Below, piece by piece: positions 12,344 to 23,900 of a DNA stretch of 64,000 nt. The notes below the pieces were generated by a model. It made no database searches. It was not told the origin of the DNA and saw only the letters and a list, made by a program, of their open reading frames with translations. Source of the stretch: Distichodus sexfasciatus (lineage: Eukaryota > Chordata > Actinopteri > Characiformes > Distichodontidae); the NCBI GenBank assembly GCA_032718565.1, contig JAVGVS010000013.1, positions 3,382,192 to 3,446,191 on the forward strand. The letters are read 5' to 3'. Positions within the stretch are counted from its first letter, which is position 1. Each line of letters starts with the position of its first letter. Made by a program: the position numbers and the translations under genes.

Positions 12344-12434
12344 ATATGTATGAGGTCTGCTGAAGGTTTTCATTTTAGATTGATGCTATGGGCTCGCTGC
12401 TCACTGAATCGATGTATTGACGTATCGTTACACT

Positions 12435-14796
12435 TGTAGTAACTGTCTCCTCCCACCGGACCATTATCACCATTTTGGCTGAGGACAAATGTTAAAACAA
12501 ATTTTGTTTAAAATATCAGATTTTTAAATCCTTCGATTATCAAAATCAGTATCGGTCTCGAAAACACATCGTTCCGACTTTTCTAGACACACAGAATACT
12601 AACTACTGAACAACCTTTTATGATGGAGAGATTTGTACAGCACAAGCCACAGTCAAGCACTGCTGAAGCTGTAAAACGCAGCGAGAACAAGCTTATTTTT
12701 CAAATAAAAAGCAAACTGACACTCCACAGCTTGTCTGGGAAGATTGAAGAGGCCCAGAGTTATAAGCAGAAGCACAGCAGTTGCTTCTGTTTGACTGGAA
12801 GTTTATTAGAACCTTGTAACCGCTCTCAGGGCTCGCTGCTGGTTTTGGACACAGTAAAAGGCATCAACTAGAACTTCTGGAAGGAGGGCTTGGAAAGTCA
12901 AGCTTCATCCTCCGAACGTCTGGCTGGCTGGCTGGCAGGCGACGGAATCGCTGACTCGAGCTCGCAATATTCACACATGGCTGGAGCAGCCTGTCAGGAC
13001 CACGGCAAATAGCCTGGCTACGGCCGAGGTGACCTTCAGCTGGCGGATGAGATGACAGAATAAAAGAGATAATTTATTTCGCGCTAAAGCCGCCTTCGCC
13101 CCACCCCCAATGTAAACGCGGGTTTTAATGGCTCTTATTAGCCGCCAACGGGGAATTTCATTACATGGACGCCGCCGACTTTTCACACTTTCCAAAATGT
13201 CACGCTCGACTGGCTTTTTTGCCGCACTCAAACTCGCTGAAAGCGATTTTCGCAGAAGCTTCTCCGACATAACGCCCGAGACCGATCGCGACGCTGATTA
13301 TGGGTCGCACTTTCCGCCCTCTGCGTTCTCTGGAGCGGGGAAGACTCTCTTAAACATAAAAGGCTTTTCCGTGTTTTATGAGTAAAGCAACAGTATTTAC
13401 AGTACAAAGCAGTAATTAGGGTAAAATGTTCAATTTATCATGGTATTGATCTGAGATTATATCGCCCAAACCCTAGCGATATATCCCAGTGTTGGCTAAA
13501 CAAGAGGTGGAGGAGGTGGACACAAAACCTCCAAGGTTCTCGCTCCGGTCAGAACTGCCCTCCCCGGTTGTGGCCGCATCTCCTCTTTCACCTCCACCTC
13601 CACTTCCCCCACCTCCTCCTCCCTCATCTCTCCTCACCCCCACGCAGCAGGGTCAGGTCCCAGGAGAGCGCAGGCGGCTTAGTAGAGAATGAGAATGAAT
13701 GAGGAGAAGCGGCCAGATACAAGGTCAAATGGATCTAGAACTTATTAGGATATGAAAGTCATGGAAATGGAGAGCCGCTTCCCCGTGTCAGAGGATGCTG
13801 ATTGCTTGAGACTGCTTTTTGAGCGCCGCCTTTGTGTTTTCGCCTGAAATCATATATCACTACGGGCAAAAGCTCTGGCAACGGTTATAAATTCTAGTCT
13901 CAAAAAATGACAAAGTAGGATTACAGCATTAACTACGTTGACGAGAAATTCTTCAAAATATAACGCTATTAATTAATATTAAACAAAGAAGAAAAAATGT
14001 ATTACATTTTCCTTAGGGAAAAAGAATTTGTGACCTCATCTGAGGGAAAATGGTTAGGAAAAGGTGTGAAATATCAAAAAGATGAAGTATATCTAAATAT
14101 GAACACTGGATACAGTGGAAATTCGGTGAACAACATATCGGCATCGGTATCGTCACACGATATCAGATATTGGCGTCAGTCAATAATTATCGTGCATCCC
14201 TAACAAACACAAAGATGAACATCCTCAATGAGCTGAATCTCTTAAGCCATCAACTGTGTCTCTATGACAAAAAACTAGGGGAAGGATTTAAGTGCAAAAC
14301 AGCTGGAAGAAGAAGAAGAAGAAGAAGAAGAAGAAGAAGAAATAACGAAGACAAGATGATTGCTGTTAACAGAGATGATAATAAACAGCAGAGACGTCAC
14401 ATTGCTTATAAAGCTCTAGTGTTTCCCGTAGTGACGCTGTGGAGCTGGAGCTGGACTTCTGGTAAAATGAAACCAGAAGACTGTTGAGGGATCCTCAGAT
14501 AGCAAGAAGATCAAACGGATCAATATTTGAAGAAACACAACCAGATTGCTCACTGGGAGGCCTGATTGTGAGACAAAGAAAAATCCAATACTCTGGTCAG
14601 ATAATGAGACGGGGTTTCTGGGAGAAGCCTGGTGCCGGGGAAAACGGAAGGCTAAAATGTATTGTGCTGAATTGACAGAATCAGAAATAATGCATGCAAC
14701 CTGAAAGGAGATCAGATGGTGTTTCTGACAGAAACCACTGAAGTGCTAAAGATCCAACTCAACAACAACATGTGAAACACTAACTACAACTAGACA
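12435..14796. other. No gene recognised
   Basis: A repeat-poor GC-rich part at 13030-13340. CCTCCACC-rich low-complexity sequence at 13580-13650. AT-rich sequence after 13860. 13490-13692 has a Pro-rich open frame that is a by-product of the low complexity. Confidence 0.4.
14309..14341 (+). repeat. (AGA)n microsatellite
   Basis: Eleven consecutive GAA/AGA triplets. The arginine run in the overlapping open frame is an artefact. Confidence 0.9.
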
Positions 14797-15160
14797 TGGC
14801 ACGATACCACATTTTTATGTCCGATACGATACAAATCTGATAGTCTTGTGAGTCTATTTTTAAAAACAGAAAATAATGCTTATAGATTATTCTGTTCTGC
14901 TTAAGGAAATACTTGACTTAAATACAGTTTTCCAACTAAAACAGAGTAATAATTACACAGCCATATGTACATTGTTAAATTACACTAAATTATTTATTAT
15001 TGAAATAACATCTCAAAAATGGTTCGTTTAAACAGTTCTGTAATTTTGAGACAGTCCCTAATCCTGTGACGCTAAAACCATCAGGAACACGGAGATTACG
15101 AGTAAGAGCTGGTGTTGTTATGGAAATTAAACAGTAGAATCGTCTGATTTGCTTTTTGGG
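14797..15160 (+). mobile_element. Repeat G copy 2
   Basis: Contains TTATTCTGTTCTGCTTAAGG, GCTAAAACCATCAGGAACAC and GAGCTGGTGTTGTTATGG. Uninterrupted at the point where copy 1 carries a SINE. The right end runs into R1 copy 2. Confidence 0.55.
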
Positions 15161-15200
15161 ATGTGGTGTGTTGCGTTGCTTGTTCTGCTCATTGTCATAT

Positions 15201-15829
15201 GTGACCTCCACGGCAAAACCAGTCGCTTGTCGCAAATTTTCAAATTGAGTTATGTTTTCATGAAAGGGCATAAATCAAGCTTCAAAACGATACCTACATG
15301 GAATGGAATTTAATATGTGATTATATATCAACATTCAAAGGAGTCGGGTTTCTCCTGTGGACGCTACAAAACGAGGAAATCTGGCTTTGAAGTTGACTAT
15401 CGCCGTAGCACTCCACAGACGCTTTTGGTGCGTCACGTGCTATGCTCAGGCTTACGGTAGCCTACGCCATTACAGGTGCACGATAGCCTACCTGCAAGCG
15501 AATTGAACTCGGGAGATGGAGATGATTCGAGAAATATCTTCACGCTTAGTCAACGAAAGTGGATTTCTACTGTGAAATATTGAAGCAGAGCGTCAAAATG
15601 CAGAAACTTTAACATTCTGCTGGAATTGAATTCCTCACCTCAAGAAAGTCACGTTTTTAGGATGGAAAGGTAAGTTTTTAAGCTAAATTTATTCACAACA
15701 GTACAGTATAGACCTTCCACTGTTTCAAAACACTAAAACAAAAAATCCAAAATTTTACCCTACGCAGCAACGCTGCTTTTTCTGAAACCTCCGTTGCGAC
15801 AAGCGACTGGTTTTGCCGTGGAGGGTCAC
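15201..15829 (+). mobile_element. R1 MITE copy 2 (629 bp)
   Basis: Ends GTGACCTCCACGGCAAAACC and GGTTTTGCCGTGGAGGGTCAC are inverted repeats of about 37 bp extending into TCGCTTGTCGCAA. It is flanked by ATAT at 15197-15200 and 15830-15833. No coding potential. Confidence 0.8.
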
Positions 15830-16029
15830 ATATCAAGATGTACAAACCAAAAAACTCAACTACAAGACTTAAAATACAGAAAGGTCTGCAACGCACACAG
15901 CTAAAACATCCATCATTAATAAAAATAGCTAAACAGCACTAGCCACACCGACGACGGCTTTGAGGAAAACTCGCGGAATAATAATCCTATTAATTCCGAG
16001 AGATACATCGCTTAAGTTATAATTAGTGA

Positions 16030-16105
16030 TAATACAGGATAGTGGTAAGACACTCATTAGGACCGCTGGTTCAAATCTGGCCGAAATCCAGAGGTCCATG
16101 CCTCT
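16030..16105 (+). mobile_element. tRNA-like SINE head fragment
   Basis: GATAGTGGTAAGACACTCAT, then GGACCGCTGGTTCAAATC: A- and B-box-like spacing of a tRNA-derived SINE. Not a functional tRNA; no acceptor stem is visible. Confidence 0.4.
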
Positions 16106-16685
16106 ACCGGTCAACATCACATGAGAACAGAAGAAAAAGAAGCATCTTTTAAAACAGGCAGCTAGTTGTTAATCCAGACATCTTGCTGTGTAAGATAGTG
16201 GCCCGAGGCCGGGCTGCAGACTTACTCGGAGATCCCAGCTGGAGATTCAGAGCAACTGATGTGAAGTAAAATAGCTCCGGGCTTTACCGCCGAGTGGGTG
16301 GTGTGTGTGTGTGTGTGTGAGAACGGGGCATGAAAGATTACAGTGCCGCACCACTAGCACTTAAACAGCCGATCTGTTCCAGAGGCACTGAAGTACAGCT
16401 ACAACTCTCTACCAATAAAATGTCCATGTGATCTGAACAAGCACAAACACTGGACCTTAAAAATCAAGAGAGACGGAGAGCAAGTTTAGATACAAACAAC
16501 GAAAGGTGCACTATGGGAAGAGCTGTCTTTACAACACTGCTAATGAATACGCGTTAATATCGACGTCAATTAACGCGCATTGGTCAGAGGTTAACGACAC
16601 ACAATCTATTCAATACAGTAACTAGTGAAGTGTGCATCGTGACGTATGGACCGTATGGACGCTAATGACATGATTAGGATCTTTA

Positions 16686-17446
16686 CTACATTGTAGAGCT
16701 GTTCGATATGCGAATTAGTGCCTGATACCGATGCCGATAAATGAGGAAGGCAGAGTTGAGTGCGTAAAGACGAGATTTTGCTCACAAAAGTGCGCTCAGA
16801 ACTGTGCCACCAAAATAGCGCCATAGTTCTGACGTTTCCAACACGGCGCCAAGTCATGCGAGCATGAAAGTAGAGTGGAGCGAGGGTGGAGCATTTCCAG
16901 CGTAGTGCACCACATTTCAAGTAAAAGTCACTCACTTAAGTAAAAAAACCAAGTCAAATAGGGAGCGCAGGATTCTTGCATGTGCACTACCTAGTGCGAG
17001 AGTATCCGCTTCCAGCTAATCCCGGCTATTTCCTGAGATGCATATCACCACTTAGAAAAGTATGATAATGGTTTTAACTACCATACCACTAAGTGCGCGG
17101 CAGTACGGCTCCGGGACACCATGTGTGATTACACCTGAAACTATAAACACGCAACGAAGGGGCCTGGCACTTGAGTTGAGCTCGAAAAGACGAGATTTTG
17201 CTCGCGAACTTTCCCCTGCATGCTCAGAAGTTGCCACAAAATAACACCACACATTTTAGGACATAAGGTGCGGGCCGTATGAAATCCCACCTCGGATGTT
17301 GGGCATGCCTGGCACAAGTGCTTACTTTCCAGCGCATAACAAATCAGGGCAGATCTTAAGCATCGGAACTGATGTCGATGACTTTTAAAAGCAATTATCG
17401 GGTCGATTCCGATACGATTCCGATATTATTGTTGCATCCTTACTAT
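16686..17446 (+). mobile_element. Repeat W copy 1, two internal modules
   Basis: Begins CTGATACCGATGCCGATAAA and ends in GATTCCGATATTATTGTTGC. Two half-length modules each contain AAGACGAGATTTTGCTC (16769 and 17188). The second copy lies 5 kb away in the same orientation. Confidence 0.6.
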
Positions 17447-17838
17447 ACTGCAATCAAAGTATAACTGGAAAGAAATTTTGTCCACTGGATTATGGTTTAA
17501 ACTGAAACTGTGACGGCTCGTATTGCATAGCTCTTACTACAGCCATCACCACTCAACAAGCCGACTCCGATTCGCGCCGCAGTCTTTGGTAGTTGAGATA
17601 AATCCCGACAACACTGCGGCTCAACCTTCTGGCCCCCCTGGGCCGTCTCTCAGCAGCTTCCCATTAACAGAGATGGCCTGGAAAACCTTGTAGTGTGTGT
17701 GTGTGTGTGTGTGAATATTTATGAATCTATCCCGCCCAGAGCTGGGGACATTTTTTATGTCCTGCTAGTTCCAACGACTGCCACACTTGTCGCCATTAAA
17801 GCATTTATATACTGCAGATCTTGTGCTTCCCTTTTCAC

Positions 17839-17919
17839 CGGGAATTTCACCAGCAGCTCTCGGGGGTCGCTGCAAATGAAGACGAATGGAGAGGAGGACT
17901 CCTCACTGATCTGAGGGCA
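17839..17919 (-). CDS. trip4: trip4 exon 12, end of ASCH domain
   Basis: Encodes CPQISEESSSPFVFICSDPR, then ELLVKFP, colinear with human SQESDSPFVFICKNPQEMVVKFP. The acceptor is CTCCGCAG after a long CT tract. The 3' boundary is uncertain. GTGAAA after Pro is the only phase-0 GT and would require the next exon to restart at the conserved Val/Ile-Lys-Gly. Read-through gives 26 unrelated residues and a stop at 17755. The start and reading frame are secure; the end is inferred. Confidence 0.88.
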
Positions 17920-20900
17920 CTGCGGAGACAACAGGGAGAGAGAGAGAGAGAGGGAGAGAGAGGGAGAGGGACAGAAACAATGAGGTGAGGCGAGGTAGAG
18001 GCCTTGCAGTGGTGTAATTGATAGAAAGGACAAGGCAGAGTCGGAATCGACTGACACCTCGGCCGCAGAGGTGACATCTATCTAATCTGTCGCGGGGGGA
18101 GCGACGCGAGCCGTCTTATTTCCTCATTTCTGCCCGCCGATTAGGAGGTGCCACTGTTCTCACAACAATCTTTTTTGTAATGCTCTTCAAACGGCAGAAG
18201 AGGGAGAAAAACAGCAATTTCAAGGCTTTTAGGGAACACAGCAGTAACCGCGTACAAGGACTTGATATTTATTGAAAAAATGTCGAGAAAATTTTTCCTT
18301 CTTTTCACATACACTACCAGTCAAAAGTTTGGACACACCTTCCCGTTCAATGCGTTATTTTATTATCATGACTATTTCCATTGCAGATTCTCACTGAAGG
18401 CACTATGAATGAACACATATGGAATTATGTAGTAAACAAAAAGTGTGAAATAACCCAGAACGTGTTTTATATCTTAGATTCTTGAAAATAACCACCCTTT
18501 GCTTTGATCACTTTACACTCTTGGCATTCTCTCGATGAGTCATGAGGTAGCGTCACCTGAAATGGTTTTTCAATAGTCTTGAAGGAGTCTCAGAGATGCT
18601 GGCAATTTTGCTGCCTTTGTTTCACCGGGTCTGGCCCCATCCCAAACCATCTCACTGGGTTTTGGTCAGGTAATCAGGAGGCCACAGGCCATGTATGGAA
18701 AGCACTCATCACTCTTCTGGGTCAACAAATAGCCTTTACACAGTTCATTCATATATTTTGATGCCTTTAGTGGAGAGAATCTACAACGTAAATAGTAATG
18801 AAAATAAAGAAAAACATCGAATGGGAAGGTGTGTCCAAACTTTTGACTGGTCGTGTATAACGATGAACCTTTTCATATGGAAACAAACTTACGTTTTGCT
18901 TTAACATTGAATTCCGCAATGCTGTGCTGCTACATTTAAACAGGTGTGAAATCAACGTGACCCTCCACGGCAAAACCAGTCGCTAGGCAACGGAGGTTTC
19001 CGAGAAAAATTGAGTGTTTATGTTATGCGGGGTAAAAATTTAGCATTTGTTTTAGTGTTTTGAAACAGTGGAAGGTCTATACTGTACTACAGGGAATAAA
19101 TTCAAGGAAAAAACTTCTACCCTTTCCATCCTAAAACGTGATTCTCTTTGAGGTGAGTAACTAATTCCAGCAGAATGTTCAAGTTTGTGTTTTTGACCCG
19201 CCTACTTCAATATTTACGTCAAATCCACTCGGCGGACTAATAGCGTGAAGATATCTGAATCCATCTTCGCCTCCCGAGTTCAGTTAACCAACGCAGGTAA
19301 AGGCTATCCGTGTGGCTGTGAATGCAGCGTAGGCTACCGTGAAATACAAACGTAGCCGCCGACCGCATCAAGCGCTCAGGAGTGCTACGGCGATAGTCAA
19401 CTTCAAAGGCAGATTTCTCCGTTTCTCACTTGGCGTGACAGGAGGAACCCGACTCATTTGAATGTTGATATCTCAGTCATATGTCGCCCGATTCATTCGA
19501 TATAGGTATCGCTTTTGAAGGTTGATTTATGCCCTCATGAAATCACAACTCAATTTTGAAAATTTGCGACAAGCGACTGGTTTTGCTATGGAGGGTCACA
19601 AATATCAAATAAAAGATATCTGTGGCATTCATTTCTTAAATAAAATTACAAGAAAAAAGAGCAGAGCATTCTGGGATTTGTAGTAATAAGCGGTGCATGC
19701 GCTGTCTACCGGTGGGCCGGCTCTAGTAGATATTTGGTATAATCTCATGGGCCAAATATAATTACACCGCGGGCCAGAGTTTGACATCTATGGACTAGAG
19801 TCCGAACGATTAATCAGGTATTATCAGACAACAATATGAACTAATGTGTGGGATAAATCTGTATTCGACTTTATAACAATAGATAAAATTAAAGTGAAAG
19901 AGAGAGAAGGAAGACGGATTACGGTAAGGAAGTTTTACTTTGATATAGTACTGAAAAATCCCATATCGGTCACCTCCTTGTTGCAGTTAACGCATCGGAT
20001 TTTTTTTTCCACAGGATTAATAAAAATAAAATGCACAGAAAACAGACATCACCTGCTAAACAGGTTTTACAGCCAAACATGGCAGCCAGAGGGGATCTTA
20101 TTAGTGGAATTGATGTTTTCTACATTCCACATATCTTTCCACACTCATCCGAGGCCAGATAAAGCAGCGGTGGCGTTTGATAAGGTTAATCAGAGCTGGC
20201 AGAAATTCTGAGGAAAGACGGGAACAAAAGCACAGAGACACAGAGAGAGAGAGAGAGAGAGAGAGTGTGTGTATGTGTGTGTGTGCTGACACCTGTTTAA
20301 AGGGTGACACACTGCTCCGTGAGAATAATGGGTCATCAGGCTCTAACAACAGAGAGCTTGGCTACTCCTTTACAGCCCCCTTTTATTGGATTTGGTGGCT
20401 CTGCCTCGCTCCCCTCATTTGCAATAAAGCAGCGACATGATTGATAGTCCATATTAATCTAAGATCAAAACACAATTAAGGTCTGAGGGAGGGGATCTTG
20501 CGGCAAAACTTAATTAGGCAGGACTAAATGTTTAGCTCCAGACCGACGAAGGCCATAACGAGGCGCTCGAAATGGCCATAAAAATCTCAGATGCTTTACC
20601 TTGACCAGACAGCGTGGGTTTCGGTATTTTTCCAAAGTCTTCCTTTAAGCCTCCCCAGGCTAGTTACGGATTTAAAGCTGAAAAAGTTTATTGCTCTAAA
20701 CGAACTCTCCCTCCCCGTCCCCGTGTGACCGGTCGCGCGGCACGTTATTTGTAATGGCCATATGTGCTGCGAGAAACGTTGGCTACGTTCACGCTGCCAT
20801 GCTGAAGTGACTCAAATCGGATTTTTTGCCTTAATGTGACACAGATCTGATCTTTTCAGGGCTGTGTGGACACGCAAATCTGATCTTTTCAAATCGGATT

Positions 20901-23900
20901 TGTGTCACTTTCATATGTGGTACTAAATCGCATACGTATCCGATTGGCGGCCATGCGACCTGAATGTGAACGCTCAGATCGGAATTCATGCGGCTTTCTG
21001 CTTATACGCATGCGCTGACATCATCAGCCTGCACCGGCAGCGCGGGAAGGTAAAAATGGAGGAGAGCTGCGATAACAGTGAGTGGAAAGATGGAGAAGTT
21101 GGGGATTTAACTGACTTTTTTTCTCCTTTTCGACCTGCTCATGTACAGCCGATTCACTGTTTGTCGTCCTCCAGAGCAAAGTGCGTGAGCTACTAACGCC
21201 TCCATTTTTAATGCCATGAGTCGTCCCACAGATATGAAGTTTTTTGTTGTTGGTGACGCAGTTGACCCGTGTAAAAACGTATCGATGTGCGCATGCGTTT
21301 CGGAGGACCGATGCGTTCACATTACAGTCAGATACAGGTCACTTGTAGTTATGAATGTGAACCGTCAAGACAGACAAATCTGATCTGAGCAAAAAATCAG
21401 AATTGAACGATTGGGCTGGCAGTGGGAGTGTAGACGCTGGGACGCGGTAACGCGTCAGAAGCATCACGGCCGAAAACGAGAGAGGGACTCAAGAGGAGCT
21501 TCTGTCCTCAGGCCATGACACTTTTAAACTAGGACATGACACTTTATTAATCACGCAAACCGAAATTCTTCTTACATACTCTAACCCCCAACACACTATT
21601 CACTGTATACGAAGAACTACTGTATGAAATATTCGTTATAAGAGTTATTGTGGAATTATCGGCCAATACAAACATCCAATGTTTTTCCATGCTCATATCT
21701 GTCGATACTGATGCCGATAAATGAAGAAGGCAGAGTCGGGCGTGAGCGCAGGCAGAGTTGAGCACGTAAAGACAAGAAATTTTGCTCGCAAAAGATCCAC
21801 TGCGCGCCCAGAATTTTGGCAAAAAAACCTGCGCCGGAACTCTGTTATTTCTAACACAGCGGCAAGTCAAGCGATCGTGAAGCACAGTCAAGCGAGGGCG
21901 GAGCATTTCCAACGTAGTGCACAAAGTAAAAGTCACTTCCCGCCCTATGTGGTGTATCAAGTACTCGAAGAGCACTACCTAGTGCATAAAGATCTGTTAA
22001 GCTACAACCCGGCTATTTCCCGAGATGCATACTACCGGGTAGAAAGGCATGATAAGAGCGTCTTATCTAGCACACCATTAAGTGCGGTAGTACCCGGTTT
22101 GGGACACAGGCTATGTGCAAGCTCATATTCGCTAAGTGAGGCAAACATGCAATTTAGTTAGTTTAAATGTTTTTCTGTGGGTTGAAGCAGAGTTGAGCGC
22201 AAAAAGACAAAGAGATTTTGCTCACGAACGTTCCACTGCACGCTCAGAATTTTGGCACAAAATAACGCCATACATTTTAAGACAAGCTGCAGGCCGTGCA
22301 AAATATGACCAAGGCTTTGGACATGCCTGGCACAAGCGCCACCATTCCAACGTACAATTAACGCGTCATCAAATATCGCCTGAAAATATCTACGCATCGG
22401 TCCAATGCCGATGAAAAAGCAATTATCGGACGATTCCAAACAACGCCCATACAGATCCAACTCGGATCAGATTCCAACTCCGCAAAACAAAAGCATCAGG
22501 ATGAAACGTTGGGACACAACATCATTTGCTGATGAGGTGCCAGATTAGTAAAAGGACCACATTTTCTTTGTCCGCACCGGTCACCAAAACAAGTGCTTTG
22601 ACGAGAGCATCTTGGCCTTCGACTGCGACAGCAGCCTTTGCTTAAAGGGCGTCTGGAGCTCAGCCCGGTCCAGCCAGGCCCATTCATGTCCCCGAACAAA
22701 GGCGGCCCAGAGTTTAAAGCAGATGAATTCGAGGCCTTCCCTTTGCCGAGGCACAGCTTTTCAACTGCTGTCTGCAATTAGCAGGCAGAGACGAGCCATC
22801 CCCCCGCCCGTAAATGGGGCTTGTGTAGCGGACCGGACCGCTTGGCTGCACTCGATCTTGCTCAATAAAAAAAAAAAAAGGGGGCTTCATTGGCACGGGC
22901 TTCCCGCTTTCAGAAGGAGCTCTGTGGAGGAGGAGGAGGAGGAGGAGGAGGAGGAGGCTTTTAAGGAAGTGAAGAAGGAAAAGAAAGCGAGGGTGCAGCG
23001 GAGAGAGAGAGAGAGGAGGGCTAAAAAAGGGCAACTTACTCACTTTTCTATGACAGGTTTAAGGTGTGTAACTTATGCTCAATCTCAATTCCCCCCGTAC
23101 CCCTTTAGACCCTACCCCTCTGCATGTGAAAGCAGATCTTACTCAAGCTGACGCGAGACGGACACCGCTGACCTAAACCTGCAGTCATGCTTGATCGCGG
23201 CCTCGCCAGGAAAGAATGAGGGGGGAAAAAACAGGCCTGGTTCCAGTTCTTGGGTGAGAAGGTCACAACGTCATATTCTTCTCAAAAGCAACATCTAGAA
23301 ATAATGGAAATGTAGCGCACCGGTGGAAATTAGTCACATGTAGCAAAAGGAATCCATTCGAATCTTTGGACAGCGTCTAAAAACTAGGTAACACGGTTTC
23401 GAAATAATGTGGACTTCTACGTTATGACATTTTTCACGTCCAGCACACCTAGACCGTATTGACGTGTGAAAAGAGAAATGATAAAGGAGTCGATGAAAAG
23501 AAGAAGAAAAAAAAGGAAGAGAGTCTTTGACATCTAAAGGTCTCCAGGGAGCTGAGGAGAAAGAAAACGCCCGGCCAACATTCCAACAGGGGACTCTTTA
23601 TAATGAACAAAAAATTGCTACTGGATATACGACGTCCCTTCTGCCTTCACCTGCCAAGAACAAAACCTTCCAGACAATATCCTGCCAGAAAAGACTTCAT
23701 CAGCGCTAACAAGTCATGATAATTACCGCCACTCTTACTACAGCAAAAATCATTATTCTACCAAAATAATTATTAAGAGAATGAAAACGAAATCTGTAAA
23801 GAAGAATTTAGAAAATTGCGATGACCAAAGTCTACAGAGACTCTGACTCGAAGGATCAGACAAAAAAAAAAAACCTCAACATACTTGTACATAACAATGT

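Larger units (their letters stand above)
11237..12434 (+). mobile_element. Repeat Y, copy interrupted by two hAT-like MITEs
   Basis: Three Y segments (11237-11391, 11838-11981, 12344-12434) collinear with the copy at 49332-49715 are separated by two insertions, each with 8-bp target duplications. Confidence 0.65.
18259..19786 (+). mobile_element. Repeat X copy 1, with two nested insertions
   Basis: Segments 18259-18311, 18856-18956 and 19600-19786 match, in order, the reverse complement of repeat X copy 2 (54208-56698). They include CTTGATATTTATTGAAAAAA and GCATTCTGGGATTTGTAGTA and end GGGCCAGAGTTTGACA. The two gaps are filled by a Tc1-type element and R1 copy 3. The outer left end is truncated. 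Confidence 0.65.

Noticed and set aside
21547..22161. Opposed open frames of 142 and 146 codons
   Set aside because: Both fall in repeat W, whose other copy does not keep them open.
22612..23151. 179-codon open frame with a poly-Glu run
   Set aside because: Generated by the (GAG)n microsatellite and purine-rich flanks; no domain, no splice context.
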